Origin: Planctomycetota bacterium
Lineage (GTDB): Bacteria; Planctomycetota; Phycisphaerae; UBA1845
Assembly: GCA_030616775.1 (NCBI GenBank)
Contig: JAUWWQ010000038.1
Span: 1-41,005, forward strand
Length of the DNA: 41,005 nt
Direction: 5' to 3'
Below, one piece after another: positions 34,278 to 41,005 of the stretch (position 1 is its first letter; every line of letters starts with the position of its first letter). The position numbers were made by a program, and so were the translations under genes. The notes under the pieces are model-generated. The model was given only the letters and a program-made list of their open reading frames with translations, did no database searches and was not told the origin of the DNA.

Positions 34278-36406
34278 TACTTCTTCCCTCCGTTCTTGCT
34301 GTTTTTCCGCACGGTCACTTCCACGATGGTCATCGTGTCGGTTCCGAAGATGTCCACTACCTTCACCGCCAACTTCCGCCGTCCGGGTTTGCACACGTGG
34401 AACACGCTCGTGAGTTCCAGCGTGCGATCCTTCTTCGTCCGAAACGATTGCCATTCGTTCTCGAAGATGAAGTCACCCGTCCAGGTCTCCTCCCACTCGT
34501 CGGTCGCCTCGTTCTTCACTCGGACGATTTCCCGTTTGCTCTCGAAGTCGAAGTCCACCGCCCAGTAGTCGATCCAGTCCGTCCATTTCTCGGTGAGCAC
34601 CTCGCGGTTGACGATTCCCTTGGCGTCCTTGCTCACCTTCACGATCTGCCCCTTCTCGACCACGATCCGGCTTCCCTTCTTCTTGATGGCCTCCTCAGCG
34701 TTGGCGATCGAGTCCTGCGAGTAGAACACCGAAAAGTCCGTCAGCTCCACGGCCACGCTGCTCTTCTTGACATGCGGCTTGACCTCAATGAACGACACGT
34801 CGTGGAACACGACCTGATTCTTCTCGACAGCCCGCTTGTCGAACACCTCAGCCGGGATGTATTTGGGGGCGATGTCGATGCCCTTGGCACGGGCTTCGTC
34901 CAACACATTGGGAAACAAGCCCATCTCGAACTCAAAGCCCAGGATGTCCACCTTGGTGATGTGATTCTTGCGGCATTCGAGGATGATCTCTTCCACGAAC
35001 AGCCGCGTCACCGGCAGGTTGACCGGCCCCACCGCCACCAGCCGTCCCGCCTTCTTGCCGTGGAACGCGGTATAGCCATCAGTCTTTTCAGCCCGGTACG
35101 CGCGAAGGATCAGATCGAGGAACGCGGCCTCTTTCTCTTCGATCTGCTTACGCTGCTGTTCCTCGCGCAGGTCGGGGTTGACGCCGATGTAGTGCTGCCG
35201 CTCGTACTTACCCAGGTTGAGAATCTCGAACGCGCGGTAGTCCTTGCCGTCCTCCTTGAGTTGTCGCTGCACGCCGATCATCCGCTTGCGGGTCGTGTGG
35301 ATGGCGAACTTGCCCAAGTCGCTGACGATCCACTTGCGGCCTAGCTTTTCGGCCACCGCCGCCGTCGTTCCGGAACCGCAGAAGAAGTCGGCTACGAGGT
35401 CGCCTTCGTTGGACGAGGCTTTGATGATTCGTTCGAGCAGCTTCATTGATTTCTGTGTTGGGTACCCTAGTGACTCCCCAGGGTATCGTGTTGCCCTTTG
35501 AATATCTAGCCAATAGTCTTCTGGCACCTTACCACCTTCATTGAGTTCGATGCTATCAAAGTCCATTCCTCCTTTGGCGATGACGTTTCTGTTCGCTCTG
35601 TCAATGCTTCCTTCTGCGTAAGGAATACGAATTGCATCTTTGTTGAAAGTCCATTCAGTACCCTTAGCGTAGAAGTAGATTGTGTCGTGCTTTCTTGGGA
35701 AGTTGCCGCTGACGTTGCTTGCGCCTGTCGTACACCAGGCAATTTCATTAACCAAATGCCCTTTGCCAAATATTTCGTCTAGAACAAGGCGCACAAAGCT
35801 GTTCACGCGATAGTCACAATGCACGTAGATGCTCCCATCCTCGGCGAGCAAGTCACGCATGAGAACGACCCGCTCGAAGATCATGGCAATGAAGGACTCT
35901 GCACCCTTGCCCCAGGTGTCGCGGTAGGCGATTTCTTCGAGGATGTTGGGCTTCTTGGTGAAGGTGTCGCCACCGATCTCGATGTCCATGGAGAAGTCAG
36001 CCCCCACGTCGAACGGCGGGTCGATGTAGATCAGCTTCAAACCGCCTTGCTTCTCGATCTCCTCGTGCAACGGCCCGTTCTTGAGCGATGACAGGATCAG
36101 CTTGTTGTCGCCCCAGATCAGCTTGTTGGTCCAGCCCTTGAGCTGCCGTCCACGCTCGTCCAGGCTGAACAGCAAGCCCTGATCGTCTTTTCGCTTGGTG
36201 TCTGTTTCCGCACGGGGTTCATCCACATGCTCGATGGTCTGAAAGGGCAGGACGATGTTGCAGATCTCGTTGGTCTTGCCGTTCCAGACCAGTTCCACCT
36301 CCCGCTTTTCGTCGAAGAGCAGAAAGCGGTACTTGTCGGGCAGGGGCTTGCCGGCTTCGAGGAACCGGATGATGTCTTGCTGTTCCTGGTCGGTCAGTCG
36401 TGGCAT
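34277..36406 (-). CDS. mod: Type III DNA-adenine methyltransferase subunit Mod
   Basis: This 709-aa N6-adenine methyltransferase recognises the target for both modification and restriction. The catalytic motif DPPF is at 129-132 and precedes the SAM-binding motif FCGSGTT (about 340-346), the beta-group order of type III Mod proteins. Between them lies the target recognition domain (about 205-300), whose DNA is clearly poorer in G+C than its flanks. The long C-terminal half (from about 500) is the Res-interaction and accessory region. TAAGGAGGA sits at ideal distance before the ATG. The first ~60 residues (DKYRFLLFDEKREVELVW) are family-typical. Confidence 0.93.
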   Translation of the reverse strand: MPRLTDQEQQDIIRFLEAGKPLPDKYRFLLFDEKREVELVWNGKTNEICNIVLPFQTIEHVDEPRAETDTKRKDDQGLLFSLDERGRQLKGWTNKLIWGDNKLILSSLKNGPLHEEIEKQGGLKLIYIDPPFDVGADFSMDIEIGGDTFTKKPNILEEIAYRDTWGKGAESFIAMIFERVVLMRDLLAEDGSIYVHCDYRVNSFVRLVLDEIFGKGHLVNEIAWCTTGASNVSGNFPRKHDTIYFYAKGTEWTFNKDAIRIPYAEGSIDRANRNVIAKGGMDFDSIELNEGGKVPEDYWLDIQRATRYPGESLGYPTQKSMKLLERIIKASSNEGDLVADFFCGSGTTAAVAEKLGRKWIVSDLGKFAIHTTRKRMIGVQRQLKEDGKDYRAFEILNLGKYERQHYIGVNPDLREEQQRKQIEEKEAAFLDLILRAYRAEKTDGYTAFHGKKAGRLVAVGPVNLPVTRLFVEEIILECRKNHITKVDILGFEFEMGLFPNVLDEARAKGIDIAPKYIPAEVFDKRAVEKNQVVFHDVSFIEVKPHVKKSSVAVELTDFSVFYSQDSIANAEEAIKKKGSRIVVEKGQIVKVSKDAKGIVNREVLTEKWTDWIDYWAVDFDFESKREIVRVKNEATDEWEETWTGDFIFENEWQSFRTKKDRTLELTSVFHVCKPGRRKLAVKVVDIFGTDTMTIVEVTVRKNSKNGGKK

Positions 36407-36505
36407 GAGTATCCTCCTTATTCTAACAGGCGGCGCAGCGACTTGACCGCTGGCGCTGTGAATGACGATGACGCTGAGTCGATTCCTCCGCGGGTCTTCA
36501 TGGAG

Positions 36506-36820
36506 TCACTCGCCACGCCCGAAGATCCGCTTCAACCCGGCCTCGGCCATCGCCGGAGGTTTGATCCGCTCACGGATCTGGAGCGAGACGGTCGGCACCT
36601 CGAAGGTGGCACGCTCGGCCTTGCCGGCCCAGACGAGCTGCGGGTCGAGGTGTGGATCGTACTGGTAGGTCTTCTTCGCGTCCCTCTCCGGATCGGTCTG
36701 AGGCGTGACCAGGCCGACCGGCGGGATGTTGGCCCGCTTCTTGTCCTGGTGGTCGTAGGACTCGATGGGCTTCTTGGTCGCCCCCTTCTTCGTCGCCTTA
36801 TGGGTTCCACGCTTCGCCAT
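36506..36820 (-). pseudogene. N-terminal fragment of a BPTD-type DNA methyltransferase (second copy)
   Basis: The 104-aa frame starts with a Lys-rich tail and then reads IESYDHQDKKRANIPPVGLV, KKTYQYDPHLDPQLVWAGKA and FEVPTVSLQIRERIKP, which I know as the start of large (~900-1000 aa) site-specific methyltransferases that travel with BPTD_3080-type nucleases. After about residue 90 the resemblance stops and the frame ends (GLKRIFGRGE, stop), before any catalytic motif. Its ATG overlaps the end of the preceding relic by 23 bases, with GAAGGAG as ribosome site, as expected of a formerly intact operon. The intact mod gene begins 100 bases downstream. Confidence 0.72.
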
Positions 36821-37338
36821 CGTCCGGCAGCTCCTTCTCGCCTATCTCCACACGCCGATGTGGGGCCGCGATCGCCCGTGAGTGGCCGTGGAACTGGATA
36901 TCATGCAGCAGAAATGGCTCGTCGGCAAGGGCCAGGCCACCAGACATGGTGGGCTAATTCATGGAATTCCCTGGGAAATTGGCTGTCTCCCCCCGGAGTC
37001 CACCACAGCGGCGTGGGTTTCCGTACTCCCCTCGCGCCTGGAAGCGCAGATACCAAGGGCGCGGTGGGCAACGGCGCTGCCGAGTGACGGCTCGCGTATC
37101 CCGTCACCTGACCCGCCCTCAAATCCGGGCCGCCCCGGCTGACGCCGCGGACGACACCGGGCTGGTCGACCAGCTCAGGCAGCGCGTCGGGGCGGCCGCC
37201 GGGATCGAACCACAGCACCGGCGGCATGTGTGCGTTGTAGGCGTACTGGGCTTTGGAAACGACCGGGACCGTGCCCTCGGCGGCGATCTTGGCGGGCGGG
37301 TTGTTCTTGCGGGTGGCCGCGTGGCGATAGTCGCTCAT
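36798..37338 (-). pseudogene. Internally deleted BPTD-type DNA methyltransferase relic
   Basis: From ATG 37338 the frame reads MSDYRHAATRKNNPPAKIAA, VPVVSKAQYAYNAHMPPVLWFD and DALPELV, the start of a large methyltransferase. Resemblance fades at about 37165. In another frame the segment 36947-36798 reads LLHDIQFHGHSRAIAAPH and VEIGEKELPDDGEAWNP, then TAA, which looks like the matching C-terminus and overlaps the next gene start. The intervening ~220 bases have no methyltransferase motifs, so most of the gene (over 2 kb) is gone. The C-terminal assignment is less certain than the N-terminal one. Confidence 0.6.
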
Positions 37339-37680
37339 CGGCGGCCCATCGCCGCCTTTAAGGCCAACCGCGCGGTCGGTTCCACATGCAGATGTCGACC
37401 TGCCGGTTCCGGGTTTGCGTCCTCGTTTGGCCACGTCCAGCTCTCCCGGCGCGCCTGATTCCGCTACGGCCCTGCCGACGTGCTTCTGGCAGTATCCGGT
37501 TCGGTTGGACGGGAGAAGCCAAGCAGCCCCTAACATCACGTGCACCTCGGACGAGGGGAACTAGTCGACCGGAACTCCCGGCGGCCGCTGCCATCGGGCG
37601 GCTCCTTCGTCAGGCTGTAATGCGCGCCATGCGGCTACCCGCACGCCTTCGACTTCTTCTCTTACATTATCACCTGTAGA
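37339..37680. other. Spacer upstream of the methyltransferase relic
   Basis: Minus-strand frames remain open through this stretch, including one with KRGRKPGTGRS in line with the relic. I recognise no family in them. The stretch separates the minus-strand restriction locus from the plus-strand 804-aa gene, so promoters for both are expected here. I could not pick a convincing -35/-10 pair. Confidence 0.4.
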
Positions 37681-40095
37681 ATGTCCCTCGCTTCATTGCG
37701 GATTCGGCCAAACTTGGCGACAACAATGGCTACGGCGTCAACGACATCGCTCCTGATGGCGAGCATTCGCTCCCGACCCATACGCGTCGCGTACCTTGTC
37801 GACGCCGCAACTTCATCACCCGACTACCTGGATAAGGTGTTTGCATACTCGGTCGGCTACTGGGGTGGGCGCTTTCACGGGGTGTTCCCGGTTGTTGGAG
37901 GCAATGTCGCTGAGTCTTGGTGGAAACCGCTGGAACTTCTCGATCCTGACGTTGTGGTCGCGAACACCGACCTAACCAACGCATGCCTTGACCGTCTCGA
38001 ACGGTGTGTCCTCCCGTCTCGTTATCTGGGGCTTACCGAGTCGGAGCGGAACCGTTGCGCTGATCACCCTTACGTGCCGATTTACGGACTGAACTTGGTC
38101 GATATTACCGCGATCCCGCAGCGGATCTGGGCGCTTCGAGGACCCTTAGAGGATCCACTGTTCGTCCGATTCAAGCCCCGACACCCCGTTGACGAGGTGC
38201 ACCGGGTCGTGCTTCGCAACTTCGGTGTGCTTTCTGATGACGTTGGTACGAAGGGAGCGTTTCGCGATCTTCCTGTCGAAGACATTGATGACAGCGCGAC
38301 CACGATTGACGCGTTATTCAACCGCCTTACGGAGATTGGGAGCCGTGCTATCCTCCCTGTTGATCTTGCTTTGCATGCCGCCGCGTTCCCAGCGCACCTC
38401 CAACACGACCCGTCCGACAGTCTGTTCCACCTTACTATCGGTGATAGCTGCTACGACGCCGCGTACCATTGGAACCGCGTCTTCTCATCAGGCGCTGGTC
38501 ATGGGTGCTTGTCACTTTGGCTTCCAAGGGCCGCTGTAAGCGATGATCAGGCGGTGGCAGCCGTGGCTGCATGGATTGAGCGGTCTTACTGGCAGTCCGG
38601 GGGGCAACGGACCGGCTCGATCGTTTCCTTCAGCCTTGATGACACCGAACTGCGTCAGCTTTCAGAGCGATTCTCAAGAGGCGGAAGACTGCTATTACGC
38701 CCGCTCCCATTGACGGAGGCCACGTACTCCTTTTCTGAGGGCCGACCGCCTCACCACCCCGGATGGCAGGCAGCTTTCACGCCACTCGGCAAGCCAAGCA
38801 TCAACACATTCGTAGCACGATACCACCTGCCCTTCTCCAACGAGCGCGCGCTGCTCGAGATCCCGCGACCGCCGGTGATCGGGGAGTATCCCGGTAGTTC
38901 GAAGTGGATGGTTGACCTGCAGTTGCAGTTCCATCCTGACCGTTACGAGTATACGAATGTGCGCCCCGATTGGACGCTTCCCAAACGCCGCGGATTAGCA
39001 GAACTGTTTTTCCCAGACGCAGGGTGCAGAGTCGTATCTGGCGGATTGCCGAGCCTACAAGTCAGTGCAAACACCCCAACTGTCGCGATTCAAGTCCCGA
39101 CGGACCGGACTGTGTTCTGCTCGCTCCTGCTTGACCATCCATATTGTAGCCACGAGTCCATCCCTGCCCGCGCGCGGCGTTTGAAAGACATGTGGGCATC
39201 TCCTGAGGGAGTGACGCTTCGCGGAATGATCACGCTCTTCGGTGGGCTTTGGTATTGCGGGTACCAATTCGCTCAGCCGTTTTGGCGCTCGATTCTGTCG
39301 GAGATGGCTGCGGCAGCTCCCGGGCATCGAGACCGAAGGCGCACTCTTGCAATGCTTAGGCAACGTTTCGGCATCTTGAAAAGCGATGCGATTAAGAGCG
39401 GGATCGATGTCGAGTACTGGAAGGCCTACCCCTCTTTCGACGAGGATTTCCGGAGAGCCTTCGACGAACTCGTTGAGCGGGGCGTACTGCAACAGGGAGT
39501 AGAGACCCGCTGTCCGAGCTGCGGGTCTCTCTACTGGTACGCGGTCGACCAGCTGCGCCCCCACGTTCGCTGCCTCGGATGTCGCACGTCAATCGCCTTA
39601 CCGACGGAAACCGAATGGTCGTTCCGCTTGAACGATCTTGCTGCGAACGCGCTGCAACCGAAGGAAGCGCTTACGTGTCCCTCCTGCGGCAAAGATGTTC
39701 CGCTGGGCGCAAGGGGGAAGCGAGCTAGAGGAACGCTCGCGGTCGTACAGGCTTTGTACTGTTTGCAGGACGAGGCACGAGGCGGCATGTTTCTGGCGCT
39801 GCCATGCCAAGACTTGGCGCAAGAGTATGGCGGTTCCTCCGAGATGGAGTTGGACGTTATTGCGCTGGTAGGGAGCCGATTCATTATCGGTGAAGTCAAG
39901 TCTCATCCTAATGGGTTCTGCAAGGAGGATATCGGGCGAGCAGTTGCAGTCGCTGAGGAACTCAGACCGGACGAGTTAGTCCTTGCAGCTCCCGGCGAAG
40001 ACTGGTCTGGCGAGGTACTGGGCTGGATAGAAGGTGCGAGGACAAAGTTACTAAGCACGCCGATAGCGGTGCGAATCCTCAAGATGCGATGGTGA
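37681..40095 (+). CDS. Uncharacterised protein with zinc-ribbon cysteines and PD-(D/E)XK-like domain
   Basis: I do not recognise this 804-aa family as a whole. Residues ~33-110 (IRVAYLVDAA, YWGGRFHGVFPVVGG, LLDPDVVVANTDL) look like an alpha/beta domain. The large middle region has no known motif. Cysteine pairs follow: CPSCGS...CLGC at about 611-634 and CPSCGK at about 665, zinc-ribbon style. At about 721-742 the sequence MELDVIALVGSRFIIGEVKS has the spacing of a PD-(D/E)XK active site (Asp, then E-x-K). No helicase motif is seen. The gene stands alone beside a restriction locus, so a defence nuclease is my best guess. The start may instead be an ATG at 37726 or 37756; no ribosome site decides it. 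Confidence 0.75.
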   Translation: MSLASLRIRPNLATTMATASTTSLLMASIRSRPIRVAYLVDAATSSPDYLDKVFAYSVGYWGGRFHGVFPVVGGNVAESWWKPLELLDPDVVVANTDLTNACLDRLERCVLPSRYLGLTESERNRCADHPYVPIYGLNLVDITAIPQRIWALRGPLEDPLFVRFKPRHPVDEVHRVVLRNFGVLSDDVGTKGAFRDLPVEDIDDSATTIDALFNRLTEIGSRAILPVDLALHAAAFPAHLQHDPSDSLFHLTIGDSCYDAAYHWNRVFSSGAGHGCLSLWLPRAAVSDDQAVAAVAAWIERSYWQSGGQRTGSIVSFSLDDTELRQLSERFSRGGRLLLRPLPLTEATYSFSEGRPPHHPGWQAAFTPLGKPSINTFVARYHLPFSNERALLEIPRPPVIGEYPGSSKWMVDLQLQFHPDRYEYTNVRPDWTLPKRRGLAELFFPDAGCRVVSGGLPSLQVSANTPTVAIQVPTDRTVFCSLLLDHPYCSHESIPARARRLKDMWASPEGVTLRGMITLFGGLWYCGYQFAQPFWRSILSEMAAAAPGHRDRRRTLAMLRQRFGILKSDAIKSGIDVEYWKAYPSFDEDFRRAFDELVERGVLQQGVETRCPSCGSLYWYAVDQLRPHVRCLGCRTSIALPTETEWSFRLNDLAANALQPKEALTCPSCGKDVPLGARGKRARGTLAVVQALYCLQDEARGGMFLALPCQDLAQEYGGSSEMELDVIALVGSRFIIGEVKSHPNGFCKEDIGRAVAVAEELRPDELVLAAPGEDWSGEVLGWIEGARTKLLSTPIAVRILKMRW

Positions 40096-40128
40096 TGGGG
40101 CTACGCCCTTCGGATGAAAGTGGCTACC

Positions 40129-40143
40129 AGTGACGGTGTCACT
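40129..40143. repeat. Short palindrome between convergent genes
   Basis: AGTGAC and GTCACT flank GGT, 34 bases after the stop of the 804-aa gene. It may be part of a terminator or an operator; no T-tract follows. Confidence 0.3.
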
Positions 40144-40241
40144 CTTCGATCTTGACCTGTGGTCCAGACACCATACCACCGTTAAGCTCGGACCCTACGC
40201 GCATGCTGCGAAGTGCGGAACAGCACGTGAGCAGCGTGGGT

Positions 40242-40949
40242 CTACGCTCCCGTCCAGCTTCGACGGCGCATCGCTTCGATGACGGCTGTTGGGGCGAGGT
40301 GGTCGAGGTAGCGGGCGGTGGTGGTGATGCTGGTGTGGCCGAGTTGGCGGGAGATGATAGCAATGTCGACGCCTTCGGCGCGGAGTTGGGCGGCGTGGGT
40401 GTGGCGGAGGCCGTGGGCGTGGACGCGCTTGTCGATGCCGGCCCTGGCGGCGAGGCGCTTGAGCAGGACACGGATGTAGGCGGCAGCCATGGGGTGACCG
40501 CGTAGCGTGCAGAAGACGGGGTGGCGGCCGCCCAGGCCCAGGCGGGACCGGGCGTCGAGCCAGCGCTCGATGACGACGGCGGCGCCGGGGTCCAGGCCGA
40601 CGGTGCGTGACCGCCCACCTTTGCCGTTGAGCACCCGAATGCAGCCGTCGTTCAGATCGAGGTCCTTGGGGTAGAGGCTGAGGGCCTCGTTGATTCGCAG
40701 CCCGGCGCGGTAGAGCAGGGCGATCAGTGCCCGGTCGCGCAGGCCGGTCGGGGCGTACCGGCCACACGCCTCCATCAGGGCACAGACCTCGTCGTTGGTG
40801 AGGACCTCCGGCGGCAGGCGGCGCTTTGGCTTGGTGGTTGCTGGATGAAGGGTTGGCGGCGGGTTCTTCCTGCATTCCATCTGTGGCGGCAACAGCACTC
40901 GCAACGAGGGTGTTGGAGACTGGCCAGACCGACTGGTTTCCCGGGCCAT
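40242..40949 (-). CDS. Minimal tyrosine recombinase lacking a core-binding domain
   Basis: This 235-aa protein contains a complete tyrosine-recombinase catalytic domain: Arg85 (AGLRINEAL), Lys110 (GKGGRSR), His179 and Arg182 (HGLRH), His205 (QLGH) and the nucleophile Tyr214 (ARYLD). The first ~45 residues are Pro/Arg-rich and disordered, so the usual SAM-like core-binding domain of XerC/D or phage integrases is absent. AGGAG lies nine bases before ATG 40949; an upstream TTG would extend into a palindrome. It is unrelated in domain layout to the island integrase. It may be the integrase of a second element extending beyond the right edge. Confidence 0.85.
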   Translation of the reverse strand: MARETSRSGQSPTPSLRVLLPPQMECRKNPPPTLHPATTKPKRRLPPEVLTNDEVCALMEACGRYAPTGLRDRALIALLYRAGLRINEALSLYPKDLDLNDGCIRVLNGKGGRSRTVGLDPGAAVVIERWLDARSRLGLGGRHPVFCTLRGHPMAAAYIRVLLKRLAARAGIDKRVHAHGLRHTHAAQLRAEGVDIAIISRQLGHTSITTTARYLDHLAPTAVIEAMRRRSWTGA

Positions 40950-40973
40950 TTCCACTATCTCCTTTCGCATACT

Positions 40974-41005
40974 TGAGTTACGCTTTTTATACAAAGCGTA
41001 ACTCA
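40974..41005. repeat. 13-6-13 inverted repeat (lox/dif-like) at the right edge
   Basis: Perfect 13-bp arms TGAGTTACGCTTT (40974-40986) and AAAGCGTAACTCA (40993-41005) flank the 6-base centre TTATAC. The layout resembles tyrosine-recombinase core sites such as lox (13-8-13) and dif (11-6-11). It lies 24 bases before the start codon of a tyrosine recombinase. The last base of the window is the last base of the right arm. Confidence 0.75.
40986..40991 (-). promoter_or_regulatory. -10 element inside the palindrome
   Basis: On the minus strand the palindrome centre reads TATAAA, a good -10. The -35 would lie beyond the window. Transcription would begin near 40979, between the dyad and the recombinase ribosome site. 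A protein bound to the dyad would block this promoter, suggesting autoregulation. Confidence 0.4.

Noticed and set aside
1-41005. CRISPR array, rRNA, complete insertion sequence, conjugation or phage structural genes
   Set aside because: Looked for on both strands. No regularly spaced repeats of 20-40 bases, no rRNA signature, no transposase with catalytic motif, and no relaxase, terminase or capsid-like protein was found.

Overview
This window looks like chromosome from an uncultured, high-GC member of the Planctomycetota (Phycisphaerae-like), carrying an integrated genomic island. The lineage call rests on a secreted metalloprotease with the planctomycete-style dockerin-like tail, a TPR/GT-C membrane protein, a tgt-yajC pair, and an island integrase and DUF3987 primase of the kind common in that phylum. 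The phylum is an inference, since no rRNA is present.

Left part (1-23,538), mostly chromosomal backbone. Two GIY-YIG nuclease ORFs (one truncated) precede a zinc alcohol dehydrogenase. A membrane-anchored PCMT-like methyltransferase is coupled to a multi-pass spermidine-synthase-like protein. Then come a large M4 (thermolysin-type) protease, a TPR/GT-C membrane protein, a family 2 glycosyltransferase, a sulfatase-fold lipoprotein, and tgt-yajC. A tight operon of GHKL ATPase, STAS-like (DUF4325) protein and PIN-domain nuclease follows; it looks like a partner-switch module with an RNase attached. Next are a metallo-beta-lactamase-fold hydrolase, an SDR, a B12-type radical SAM protein, miaB and clpS, and then tRNA-Gly(GCC) with a good sigma-70 promoter.

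Island (about 23,611 to at least 37,340). It begins directly after tRNA-Gly. It has a 498-aa tyrosine integrase, a leftover 3' end of a second related integrase, two AlpA/excisionase-like HTH proteins and a Toprim-DUF3987 primase. The last three are joined by ATGA overlaps, and a long perfect inverted repeat sits at the end of the primase gene. The cargo is a complete type III restriction-modification pair (mod-res). It lies inside the remains of a different restriction-modification locus: two methyltransferase relics upstream and a nuclease C-terminal relic downstream, all collinear. The simplest reading is that one restriction system was replaced by another at the same spot.

Right end (37,681-41,005). 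A large orphan protein (804 aa) has zinc-ribbon cysteines and a C-terminal PD-(D/E)XK-like nuclease motif and may be a stand-alone defence protein. It is followed by a minimal tyrosine recombinase with no visible core-binding domain. Just upstream of that gene, at the very end of the window, two perfect 13-bp inverted arms flank a 6-bp centre. This has the layout of a lox/dif core site and also contains a -10 element.

Most promising for new biology: the ATPase/STAS/PIN operon, the nested restriction locus, the 804-aa zinc-ribbon nuclease-like protein, and the recombinase with its dyad site.
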